From JAWCQZ01 sp038869515 [NCBI: Halobacteria archaeon] (GTDB lineage Archaea > Halobacteriota > Syntropharchaeia > JACQPP01): a stretch of DNA of 64,000 nucleotides. The translations under genes and the position numbers were made by a program. The stretch is taken from contig JAWCQZ010000009.1 of assembly GCA_038869515.1 (NCBI GenBank), positions 19,239 to 83,238 of the forward strand. Direction: 5' to 3'. The notes under the pieces were generated by a model, which saw only the letters and a program-made list of their open reading frames with translations, had not been told where the DNA came from and did not search any database. This document shows positions 26,556-34,208 of this stretch, piece by piece. Position 1 is the stretch's first letter, and every line of letters begins with the position of its first letter.

Positions 26556-27338
26556 TCAAACCCCTTCCCCAATCGCCGCAATGTGCCTCCCCGCCTCGGT
26601 TATCGAAATCCGGTTGTATTTCCCCTCCCTCTTGACCTCGATATACCCCGCATCCTCCAACTTCTCCAGTATCCCCTTCGACAGTTTCATCAGGTAGTTG
26701 ATTCAGTCTCCCCGCTCCATTTCCTTGTACTCCTGCCCGAATCCCTCCACCTTCTCTTCCCGCAGAAATTCAAGCAGGTCGAGCGTGCTCATCGGCCTCT
26801 TCTCTCCGTTGAGTTTGCCCAGCACCTTCATCCCCCGTGAGTCCGGCAGCTCGAACTTGAAGTTCTTCAGGACTGTGAACTCCCCGCTCCTGCAGATGGT
26901 CTGCCCGAACTCCTTCTCCTGTTTCTTGTTCGGGAAGTAGTCGTCCCCCTTCACGTAGTAGACCTGGCACCCGTGGGCCATCCCGGCGAGGGTGGCCGCG
27001 ATGGAGGTGAGCCGCCCGGCGGACGACATGTTGACGTGGACCTCGTTTCCTGCCGCCTTTTCCATCCGGATGAGCCGGCTGACCTTCTCCATCCCCTCCC
27101 GGAGGTCGAAGAGGTTCAGGTCGACCCGCTCCGCCTTGATGCCCAGGGCCTCCAGCCGTCGGGCGGTCTCCCGGACGCAGTGCGCGCCCTTCTGCTCGAG
27201 CCTGTCCCGGGAGCCCGGGGGAGGCTCCCGCATGGTGAGGATGTAGGCCCGGTGGGCGAAGAGCCGCCTCTTCTCGAAGGGGGCGGTGGCCCGCGAGATC
27301 TCGAACCCGAGGGGGATGATGTGGACCTGCTCCTGCAT
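26556..27338 (-). pseudogene. CARF-type (HFX_2341/DUF6293-like) regulator split by in-frame TGA
   Basis: Read from ATG 27338, the first 211 residues form a CARF-like ligand-binding Rossmann domain: VHIIPLGFEISR, DLNLFDLREGMEKVS and the loop VHVNMSSAGRLTSIAATLAG match the HFX_2341 family. A TGA at 26703-26705 interrupts it, but the same frame continues with INYLMKLSKGILEKLED and GYIEVKREGKYNRISITEAG, the rest of a winged helix, to a TGA at 26556-26558. The stop falls inside the DNA-binding domain, so the protein would be non-functional unless TGA is misread, recoded or a sequencing error. In the family, cyclic-nucleotide binding is thought to control DNA binding. It is divergent from the 27402-31189 operon, an obvious target. 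Confidence 0.82.
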
Positions 27339-27401
27339 GCGTTGACATGATAAAGATGTTAAATCATAAGAACTTATCCATACCCCCGGCGAGGGTGGTT
27401 G
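27339..27401. promoter_or_regulatory. Divergent AT-rich promoter between CARF regulator and membrane operon
   Basis: The 63 bases between the two start codons are markedly AT-rich in the middle (27346-27382). TTAAATCAT near 27359 and CTTATCC near 27373 provide TATA-like boxes 20-35 nt from the starts of the leftward and rightward genes. A regulator binding here could control both. Confidence 0.5.
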
Positions 27402-27629
27402 ATGGCGCCCAACATGGAACTCCGCCAACCCCCCCGGGCCGGCCTGTCGAGTGAGGAGGACGGGCCGCCCCTCTTCGACAGCATAGTGGCCTTCACCGGG
27501 GGCTTCCTCGCGGGCTACGCCATCGGGAACCACACCTTCGGCGGGAAGGGGGACAGGCAGGACGGCTGCTGTGCGGGCTCCTCGGCCTTCGTGGTCGTGG
27601 CCTTGCTGATTCTGGCGGTGCTGCTATGA
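27402..27629 (+). CDS. Small membrane protein
   Basis: A 75-residue protein, first of a rightward operon. Residues 27-42 (SIVAFTGGFLAGYAIG) and the C-terminal AFVVVALLILAVLL are hydrophobic, with a Gly/Lys loop and a CC pair between. Function unknown. The ATG at 27402 is chosen over the preceding TTG. Confidence 0.55.
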   Translation: MAPNMELRQPPRAGLSSEEDGPPLFDSIVAFTGGFLAGYAIGNHTFGGKGDRQDGCCAGSSAFVVVALLILAVLL

Positions 27630-27681
27630 CCCCCATCCGACCCCCAAGGGGACCCCGGCCGCCCACCCCTGGAGGCGACCC

Positions 27682-28113
27682 ATGACTGCGGTCCCCGACA
27701 AGGGGCTCATCCGGAGCCAGGCCGCGGTGTTCCGCCTCCTCGGCCACCACAAGCGGCTCAAATTGGCCCACCTCTGCGCCCAGGTCCTGCGGGAGGGCAG
27801 GGACGCCTTCGCCAGCAAGCACGAGATGGTCCGGGAGTACAACCGCCTCTTCCGCGAGGGGGCCAGCCTCAACGACCTGAACTACGACATCGAGCGCTTG
27901 GTCAGGGGCGGCCTCCTAGAGAGGCGGGAGAGGCGCGGCCTCAACCCCGCGAACCGGAGCGTTCGGCTGGGAGTCCGAAGGGAGAGGGTGGAGTCGCTCC
28001 CCCTCGACTACGAGCCCCCCGCTGAGGAGGCCAAGGGGGCGAAGGCCGATGCGATTCCGGTGGAGGGCTTTCCCGCCGCCGGGGTGGTCTCCGGGTCTGG
28101 GATGGCGCCATGA
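27682..28113 (+). CDS. Winged-helix DNA-binding protein
   Basis: A 143-residue protein. Residues 10-105 read like a winged helix: helices AAVFRLLGHHKRLKLAHL and KHEMVREYNRLF, a recognition-type helix NDLNYDIERLVRGGLLERR, and basic wing residues RSVRLGVRRER. The last 35 residues are an acidic, Ala/Gly-rich tail. It could regulate its own operon, but no operator is obvious. It overlaps the HNH gene by 4 nt (ATGA). Confidence 0.6.
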   Translation: MTAVPDKGLIRSQAAVFRLLGHHKRLKLAHLCAQVLREGRDAFASKHEMVREYNRLFREGASLNDLNYDIERLVRGGLLERRERRGLNPANRSVRLGVRRERVESLPLDYEPPAEEAKGAKADAIPVEGFPAAGVVSGSGMAP

Positions 28114-28337
28114 GCCAGGAGCACCTCGACTACTGGACCCGGAAGCGGCTGGCCCGACAGTCCATGTACGGTTCTTCCTACCGGCGCAAGGGCCACCGCT
28201 GCCTCCACTGCGGGATGGGCCGCAGGCTCACCCGCCACCACCTCAAGAGATACGGCGAGAGGACCGGGAGGACCGTCATCCTCTGCCGCCCCTGCCACGA
28301 CGCGGTTCACGGGATGGGGCCGGGGAGGCGGGGCTGA
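28110..28337 (+). CDS. Small HNH-type zinc protein
   Basis: A 75-residue protein with the HNH/McrA layout: CLHCG (about 31-35), then LTRHHLKRY with two His, and a second pair CRPCHDAVHG (about 57-66). The metal-binding cysteines and the HH dyad are those of HNH nucleases, although the middle Asn is not clear. It may cut DNA or simply bind it. It overlaps both neighbours (ATGA before, TGATG after). Confidence 0.75.
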   Translation: MSQEHLDYWTRKRLARQSMYGSSYRRKGHRCLHCGMGRRLTRHHLKRYGERTGRTVILCRPCHDAVHGMGPGRRG

Positions 28338-29407
28338 TGGGAAGGAACGGCTCCAACGCAAAGCGGAGGCTCGTGGTGCTCAAGGAGTTGTACGCGAGGG
28401 CAATGGAGCGGGAGCAGAGGGCGAAGACCGCGCAGGGAAGGCGGGCCTGGAGGAGTGTCCAGGCGTGGCTCGAAGAGGTCCACTTCCAGCGCGGGGCCCA
28501 CCGTAAACCGGGCCGCCAGAGGCGGGATCCCCTCAAGCCTCTCCGGAAAGTCGCGCTCATCCGTCTGCCCATAGTCGGGATGGCCGACGTGGTCCTGCCG
28601 GAGAAGACACGGAAGCGGGTGATAGAGCTGCAGAAGGTCCTCCAGAGAAGGGGCGAGTTCCAGTCCCTTGGATTCGGAAACCTCCAGGCCAAGTCCATGA
28701 CCGCCCTCTTCTCGGGTCCATCCGGGACCGGGAAGACAGTCACGGCTGAGGCTCTTGCGCGCGAACTCAATCTCCCCTTCTGCACCGTCGACTACAGCCA
28801 AGTGGAGGACTGCTACTACGGGGAGACCGAGAAGAAGATCGCCTCCCTCTTCCGCACCGCCTCCAAGGCGGGTGCACTCCTGTTTTTCGACGAAGCGGAT
28901 GCGATGCTCTCGCGGCGGACATCGGTCGGGGATAACGACCGATTCCAAAGCGAGCGGGGGATGAACGGCATCGTCAACGCCGTGCTCCAGGAGTTGGACC
29001 GATTCCGGGGCATCGCTGTCTTCTCCACCAACTGGAGCTTGAACTTGGACCCGGCATTCGAGCGGAGGCTCCAGTTCAAGATCTTCTTCGACCCACCGGG
29101 CCCCGCTGAAAGGCTCGCCCTCTGGAAGGGGCTCCTCCCGGAGAAACTGGCCCTCGCCCCGGACGTCGACCTCAAGGCGGTCTCGGACCGCCACGAACTC
29201 ACGGGAGGGCAGATACGGAACGTCGCGAGGAGCGCGGCCCTCAAGGCCTTCCTGGAGACCGAGGCCGGCAAACCCGTCACCCTCGCGGCCCGCCACGTGG
29301 AGGAGGCGCTGCGGGAGGAGTTGGAGGAGGGCAAGAAGGCCTTCGAATTCGGCCTCTCAAGCGACCTCTACAGCTTCGGCCAGCCGGTGGAGAGGGGGTA
29401 CGACTGA
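28337..29407 (+). CDS. AAA+ ATPase
   Basis: A 356-residue protein. A basic helical N-terminus (1-75) precedes a single AAA+ module: Walker A GPSGTGKT (about 127-134), Walker B LLFFDEAD (about 180-187), sensor 1 STNWSLNLD and an arginine finger in AFERRLQFKIFF (about 238-246). The lid holds sensor 2 in LTGGQIRNVARSAAL. It resembles classical FtsH/CDC48-like AAA proteins rather than DNA-replication ones. It has no protease domain; the membrane proteins and the PrsW-like protease that follow are candidate partners. Confidence 0.85.
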   Translation: MGRNGSNAKRRLVVLKELYARAMEREQRAKTAQGRRAWRSVQAWLEEVHFQRGAHRKPGRQRRDPLKPLRKVALIRLPIVGMADVVLPEKTRKRVIELQKVLQRRGEFQSLGFGNLQAKSMTALFSGPSGTGKTVTAEALARELNLPFCTVDYSQVEDCYYGETEKKIASLFRTASKAGALLFFDEADAMLSRRTSVGDNDRFQSERGMNGIVNAVLQELDRFRGIAVFSTNWSLNLDPAFERRLQFKIFFDPPGPAERLALWKGLLPEKLALAPDVDLKAVSDRHELTGGQIRNVARSAALKAFLETEAGKPVTLAARHVEEALREELEEGKKAFEFGLSSDLYSFGQPVERGYD

Positions 29408-29475
29408 CGCCATGCTCCGCATATCGGAGGCCCTCCGAGTCGTCGGCATGAGCCGGTTGGAGGGGGTCTGAGTGC

Positions 29476-30438
29476 ATGGTAGGCGGGGATGGATGCCGGG
29501 TGGCCCTTGGGCCGGCCATCGCGCTGGCCGCAATCGCCGCATCCGCCATCCAGCAGAACTGGGAGGCCGTCCTGCCGGTCCTCTACTGGTCGGGGTTCGT
29601 CCTGGCGGTCGTCGGTGCCCTGTTCGCCGCCTGGTTCATCTTCGATGTGTTTCTGGGAGTGGCCGAGCTCCTTTTCTGGGTCTGGCCCCTCGCCGCCCTG
29701 TTCGCCTCCATCGGGTGGTTCTGGGCCACGGGGTTCGGGGCGGCCCTTCTGGCCATATTCTTCTGGGTGGCCGTCGCAGGATCGGTGGCGCTGGTGCTCT
29801 TGGGGCTGCTCCTTCTCGAAGAAGCAGGGCGAGCCCGGGTCCCGCCGGACGCTTGGCTCTCCGTCCCGTCCCTGGTCCTCTTCGCCTGGTTCCCGGGAAC
29901 CGGCTGGTTCTTCGGGATTCCACCCCTTCTGTCGGTGCTCTACCGGCTGTTCCGCCACCTGTCGCACCACGGGTTCAACGCCCCCTTCCCTGCGGAGGGT
30001 TTCTGGACCCACGTGGGCGACTCTGGGGGCAGGTGCGACTGCGGGATGTGCTCCGCCCGGAGAAGCTCGAGAGGCCAGCGCACGGCCCCGCCGCCCCCTC
30101 CTCCGCCCTACGACTACGTCTGGGTGGGGAGTGAAGGCCGCGAGTCCCGCGGGGGCGCCGAGGATGGGCCACCAAGATACGGCAGGCAGGGTTCCGGTTA
30201 CGGGGGACCCCGCGAGCCTTCGCCTCCTCCGCCTCGCAGCCCGACCCGGGCGACGGGAGGTCCCGACCGGGAGCCCCGGGACAAAGCGGAGGCCATCGAG
30301 ATGGCGAGGGGATGGGTCGCAAATGGAGAGCGGGGTCGGGCCGCGAAAATCCTCCTGAAGGCGGGCTACACGGCCCAGGAGATCGCCGCCATGATGGAGG
30401 TCTTGGCCCGCGAGGAGCCGCCGGGGGGATATGCGTGA
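29476..30438 (+). CDS. Multi-spanning membrane protein with C-terminal UBA-like segment
   Basis: A 320-residue protein. Residues about 10-165 contain four or five membrane segments (for example AIALAAIAASAI, VLAVVGALFAAWFIFDVFLG, LLFWVWPLAALFASIGWFW). A polar region with Pro/Gly-rich stretches (about 195-260) follows, and the end (RAAKILLKAGYTAQEIAAMM, about 290-311) looks like a three-helix UBA/CUE-type module. No known family. A CDCGMC patch could bind metal. A 19-codon frame, 29412-29471, lies just before it. It is translationally coupled to the PrsW-like gene (ORF stop 30436-30438 overlaps the next ATG). Confidence 0.65.
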   Translation: MVGGDGCRVALGPAIALAAIAASAIQQNWEAVLPVLYWSGFVLAVVGALFAAWFIFDVFLGVAELLFWVWPLAALFASIGWFWATGFGAALLAIFFWVAVAGSVALVLLGLLLLEEAGRARVPPDAWLSVPSLVLFAWFPGTGWFFGIPPLLSVLYRLFRHLSHHGFNAPFPAEGFWTHVGDSGGRCDCGMCSARRSSRGQRTAPPPPPPPYDYVWVGSEGRESRGGAEDGPPRYGRQGSGYGGPREPSPPPPRSPTRATGGPDREPRDKAEAIEMARGWVANGERGRAAKILLKAGYTAQEIAAMMEVLAREEPPGGYA

Positions 30439-31064
30439 TGTACGACCGCAAAACCCTGCTCCGGTTCTGGTACCTTCTCGTCGGAATCCTGCTCGCCGCG
30501 GTCGCCTTCAAGATGGTCTTCGTCGGGACTTTTCTCGAAGCCGCCTTCTGGGCGCCAATCACCGAAGAGTCGCTCAAATTCGGCTACGTGGTCCTCTCCA
30601 TGGCCGCCGTCCGAAAGCTCGGCGGACTGGATGGAGACTGGAGAAAAACGGCCGGAGCGGCGTTCGGGATGGCGCTTTTCATCGGGCTCGTGTTCGGTCT
30701 TGGGGAGCACTACACCACGTATCCGAACGAGCACTGGTTCCACCTCCTGCTTCGCCTCGCCGCCCACCCCACCTACACGGCCTCGGCGGTGGCCGTCGGG
30801 CTGTTTGCCTACCGCCGGGGATGGACCGGCAACTTCGTCTGGGGGATTGCCGCGGGGGCCGCCATCCACGGCTTTTTCAACAGTTCCGACCACGTCGGCT
30901 TCACGGGAGTGAACCAAGCCCTCGTTCCGCTGGTGGTCTGGTCGCCCCTCCTCCTCGCAATGGGCCGGGTCTCCCGCTGGCCGGAGGGACCGCCAAGGTT
31001 CATCGCTCTGCTTGAGTTGCCACGGATCAGGAAGCGGCGGCCGTCGCCGGGGTCGGCGCAATGA
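30438..31064 (+). CDS. PrsW-like intramembrane metalloprotease
   Basis: A 208-residue protein with six or so membrane segments and the full set of PrsW signature motifs: EExxK in ITEESLKFG (about 43-51), FxxxE in FGLGEHY, HxxxA/G in AAHPTYTAS, and HxxxN in AIHGFFNSS. In bacteria PrsW starts the cutting of an anti-sigma factor; in archaea the substrate is unknown. Its place after an AAA+ ATPase and a membrane protein suggests it cuts one of them or is controlled by them. Confidence 0.78.
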   Translation: MYDRKTLLRFWYLLVGILLAAVAFKMVFVGTFLEAAFWAPITEESLKFGYVVLSMAAVRKLGGLDGDWRKTAGAAFGMALFIGLVFGLGEHYTTYPNEHWFHLLLRLAAHPTYTASAVAVGLFAYRRGWTGNFVWGIAAGAAIHGFFNSSDHVGFTGVNQALVPLVVWSPLLLAMGRVSRWPEGPPRFIALLELPRIRKRRPSPGSAQ

Positions 31065-31189
31065 AGGAGGTCCGGTGCGACGAGGAGGGGAACCCGGTCG
31101 AAATCGTCGAGGTCTCCGAGGGGCAGGAGGTCCAACTCCACGGGGGCGGGCCGGTCCACGTCTACATTCACCTGGAGGAGGGGGGTTGA
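31061..31189 (+). CDS. Tiny acidic protein
   Basis: A 42-residue protein overlapping the PrsW-like gene (ATGA). It is acidic with paired beta-type stretches (EVRCDEEG, EVQLHGGGPVHVYIHLEE). It could be a substrate, inhibitor or folding partner of the protease. Another frame in 31191-31280 codes a convincing membrane helix (WWLAAGFVLAWMVVKWF) without a start codon, so a frameshifted longer reading is possible. Confidence 0.5.
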   Translation: MKEVRCDEEGNPVEIVEVSEGQEVQLHGGGPVHVYIHLEEGG

Positions 31190-31309
31190 GAGACCTCAAT
31201 CCCAGAAATCGGGTTCGGGGGGCCTCTGGTGGCTCGCGGCCGGGTTCGTCCTGGCCTGGATGGTGGTGAAATGGTTTTGAGCCCGGGGAGAACATCGGGA
31301 GCGCCCCCA

Positions 31310-31783
31310 ATGCGCGTCCTGGTCCTCTGCTACGGCAACTCCTGCCGCTCCCCCATGGCGGAGGCGCTGATGCGCGACTTGGCTGAAAAGCAGGGAGTCC
31401 CCATCCAGGTCTCCTCGGCGGGCATCACCAACGGCCTCGGCCGGGCCCACGAATATTCCATCCAAGCCATGCAGGACTACGGCCTCGACATCCACCGCCA
31501 CCGGGCCCGGGAGGTCACGGGCGGGATGGTCCGGGCCGCCGACCTGATCCTGACCCTTGACCGGACCGTCCAGGAGGAGCTGCTCCAGAGGTTCCCGGAG
31601 GCCGAGGGCAAGTCCCACCTGATGAAGGCCTTCGCCTATGGGAACGGGGCCGAACCGGACATCCGGGACCCCTACCCGAGCCACGATCTGGAGGTCTACC
31701 GGAAGTGCGCCGTGGAGATACGGGAAGCCACGGAGGGCGTCCTGAATCGTCTTCAGAACGGCCATGGGAGGAGGGATGCCTAA
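31310..31783 (+). CDS. Low-molecular-weight protein tyrosine phosphatase
   Basis: A 157-residue enzyme. The phosphate-binding loop CYGNSCRS fits C-X5-R at residues 7-13, and the general acid Asp is in the DPYP motif (about residue 119). It could remove phosphate from tyrosine or, like ArsC relatives, reduce arsenate; the lack of the extra cysteine pairs makes the phosphatase role likelier. It overlaps the RNase J-like gene by 8 nt. Confidence 0.85.
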   Translation: MRVLVLCYGNSCRSPMAEALMRDLAEKQGVPIQVSSAGITNGLGRAHEYSIQAMQDYGLDIHRHRAREVTGGMVRAADLILTLDRTVQEELLQRFPEAEGKSHLMKAFAYGNGAEPDIRDPYPSHDLEVYRKCAVEIREATEGVLNRLQNGHGRRDA

Positions 31784-33215
31784 GACCACCATCACCCTCT
31801 ACGGCGGCGTCAACGAGATCGGCGGCAACAAGGTCGCCATCCGGGACCGGGACACCCAGATCATGCTCGACTTCGGGGCGACGTTCAACCCGGTCAACTA
31901 CGACAAGTACTTCGTCGAGTGGCTGGAGCCCCGGGACCGGTTCGGGCTGAAGGACTACTTCTTCTTCGACATGGTGCCCCGCATCCCGGGGCTCTACTCC
32001 CAGGAGGCCCTGGAGCGGACCGACATGAAATACACCAAGCCCCAGTTCCAGGGCGTCTTCCTCTCCCACGTCCACTTCGACCACGCCTCCCAAATCAGCT
32101 GGGTGGACCCGAAGATTCCGGTCCACGTCGGCAAGGGGACGAAACTGATTCTGGACAGCATCGAGGCGGTCGGGGGGAGCCTCGCGAGCTACGGGGAGCA
32201 CGACTACACGACCTTCCGGACCGGTTCCAAGGTCAAAATCGACGACTTGGAGGTCGTGCCCATCCACGTGGACCACTCGGTGCCGGCGGCCTACGGCTAC
32301 ATCGTCCACACCTCCGAGGGGCCGGTGGCCTACACGGGGGATGTGAGGCTCCACGGGCCCCACGCCCAGATGACGCGGGATTTCATCGAGGCCGCGGCCG
32401 GGGAGACCCCCATCGCCATGGTCTGCGAGGGGACCCGGGTCGCCCCCCAGGACACGCGGCAGAACATGACCGAAGCCCAGGTGAAGGCAGGGGCGAAGGC
32501 CGCCGTCGCGAAGTGCAAGAAGCGGGTCATCACGACGTTCTACCCCCGGGACGTGGACCGGATGCGAACCTTCTATCAGGTGGCGAAGGAGACCGGGCGG
32601 AGTTTCGTGGTCTCGGCGAAGACCGCCCACCTGCTGAAGACGCTGGCGGCCGATTCGCGGATTGACGTGCCCGACGTTCTGGGCGACCCGGAGGTCATGG
32701 TCTACTTCAGGGAGATGGCCCGGCCCTACAAGTGGGAGACGGAACTGGCGGGCCAGGTGAACGCCGTGGGCTCCGACTACATCCGGAAGAACCAGTCGAA
32801 GGTCGTTCTTCAACTGGGGTTCTACCAGTTCACCGAACTCATCGACATCCTCCCCGAGCCCGGGTCCCTCTTCATCCACTCCATGTCCGAGCCCTTTGAG
32901 GATGGCGATGTCGAGGAAGAGGTGAAGATGAACTGGATCAAGAGGTTCGGGCTGAACTGCATGCAACTGCACGCCAGCGGGCACGCGGCGATGGGGGAGA
33001 TTTTCGAGATGGTGGATCGAATTTGCCCCAAGACCCTCGTCCCCATTCACACGGAACACCCCACACTGTTCAAAAAGACGGGCAAGCAGGTAGAACTCCC
33101 CGATCTCGGAAGACCGGTTGGGATTCATAGATGCCCCGGTTCCGCATCTGGACCCTCGCATGGTGCCGGAGGACGACGCGGCCACGGGACGCCGCCGCGC
33201 GGACGCGCCGGGTGA
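31776..33215 (+). CDS. RNase J-like metallo-beta-lactamase/beta-CASP nuclease
   Basis: A 479-residue protein. The zinc motif HxHxDH is in SHVHFDHA (about residues 106-111), VDHSVP supplies a further His, AYTGDVR the Asp, and the C-terminal PIHTEHP the last His, as in RNase J and related MBL nucleases. beta-CASP-type words (STTF-like ITTFYPRD, ASGHA) are present. It should degrade RNA 5' to 3'. The normal end seems to be about PVGIHR; another 27 residues (CPGSASG onward) read into GC-rich intergenic sequence. The ATG 31776 lies inside the phosphatase gene. Confidence 0.82.
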   Translation: MPKTTITLYGGVNEIGGNKVAIRDRDTQIMLDFGATFNPVNYDKYFVEWLEPRDRFGLKDYFFFDMVPRIPGLYSQEALERTDMKYTKPQFQGVFLSHVHFDHASQISWVDPKIPVHVGKGTKLILDSIEAVGGSLASYGEHDYTTFRTGSKVKIDDLEVVPIHVDHSVPAAYGYIVHTSEGPVAYTGDVRLHGPHAQMTRDFIEAAAGETPIAMVCEGTRVAPQDTRQNMTEAQVKAGAKAAVAKCKKRVITTFYPRDVDRMRTFYQVAKETGRSFVVSAKTAHLLKTLAADSRIDVPDVLGDPEVMVYFREMARPYKWETELAGQVNAVGSDYIRKNQSKVVLQLGFYQFTELIDILPEPGSLFIHSMSEPFEDGDVEEEVKMNWIKRFGLNCMQLHASGHAAMGEIFEMVDRICPKTLVPIHTEHPTLFKKTGKQVELPDLGRPVGIHRCPGSASGPSHGAGGRRGHGTPPRGRAG

Positions 33216-33341
33216 GGGGCCCTCGGACCTCCTTGGATGGCGTGGGCACGGCTGCTCTTGCCGGATTCCGGGGCAGCGTTAAAGGTTTGTCGGCTGCGGT
33301 CAGACCGCTACATTTTTCCCACCCCCGTGCCTCTGCCGCCG

Positions 33342-34106
33342 ATGGTCAAAGTCACACTCGTGGACCACATGGGCTCCCCGAAACTTGTCTTCGACTACCT
33401 GAAGTATCTCACATGGCCCGGAGACCTGGAGAAGATGCTGGGCCGCCTCCCCACTGTGGACGAGATGATGGAGCTGGTGATTGACCGGCAATACACCCCG
33501 GTCCTGGAGCACATCGCCTACACCTTCCTCCTGGAGGACATGTCCATGGTCGTCAGCCGCGAGTTCCTCGAGCACCGCCTCTCATCCCACATGGGCCGCT
33601 CCAGCCGGGGGTTCATGAAATCGTGGAAGCCGACCTACGTCACCCCGGAGCCCATCAAGAAGAACAAGGAGGCGGCGAAGGCCTTCCAGGACATCGTCGA
33701 AACCGCCGTGGAGGGCTACGGGAGGCTGAAGAAACTGGGGATAAAGCAGGACGACGCCCGCTTCGCGCTCCCCCTCGCCTCCCACTGCGCCTACCTCTGG
33801 ACCGTCAACGCCAACTCCCTCATGAACTACTTCGGCCTCCGCCTCTGCCCCCGGGCCTACCGGGAGATCCAGCAGATGGCCCAGCAGATGTACAACGAGG
33901 TCCACAAGTTGCACCCCGAACTCTGGAAGCACGTGGGGTGCCGCGGAGTCCAGCACCGCCTCTGCCCCGAGAACGAGGCGCGCGACCTGTCGGCCCCCAA
34001 CTGCCCTTTCCGGGAGAGGGGGAGCGCGAACTACATCCCGACGAAGGACGCGGTGGGGGAGCCCATCCCGCCGCGGCGGCAGTGGGTGGCGGTGAAGTGG
34101 GAATAG
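33342..34106 (+). CDS. thyX: FAD-dependent thymidylate synthase ThyX
   Basis: A 254-residue ThyX that makes dTMP from dUMP with FAD and NADPH. The ThyX region reads EFLEHRLSSHMGRSSRG (about 77-93), a variant of the RHRxxS motif with Glu for the first Arg, and the C-terminal domain has LPLASHCAYLWTVNANSL and RAYREIQQMAQQMY. No ThyA is seen. The ATG is preceded by a TATA-like CATTTTTCC at about 33311, near -30. Confidence 0.85.
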   Translation: MVKVTLVDHMGSPKLVFDYLKYLTWPGDLEKMLGRLPTVDEMMELVIDRQYTPVLEHIAYTFLLEDMSMVVSREFLEHRLSSHMGRSSRGFMKSWKPTYVTPEPIKKNKEAAKAFQDIVETAVEGYGRLKKLGIKQDDARFALPLASHCAYLWTVNANSLMNYFGLRLCPRAYREIQQMAQQMYNEVHKLHPELWKHVGCRGVQHRLCPENEARDLSAPNCPFRERGSANYIPTKDAVGEPIPPRRQWVAVKWE

Positions 34107-34208
34107 CGGCAGTACCCCATCCGGAAAGGTAGTTCGGGGTCCCTCGCCGGGCCGCGGGCGTTCGAATCATGAAAGTGGAGGCGACGAGTTCGCCGATTCC
34201 TGAGCGCC

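Noticed and set aside
29412-29471. A 19-codon frame before the membrane protein gene
   Set aside because: Too short to judge and without a family; mentioned only as context.
31191-31280. Membrane-helix frame WWLAAGFVLAWMVVKWF
   Set aside because: No start codon in frame; could be a frameshifted extension of the tiny gene but cannot be supported as a gene.
34107-34208. A TTCGAAT-like segment suggesting a tRNA T loop
   Set aside because: No matching acceptor or anticodon stems can be built around it.
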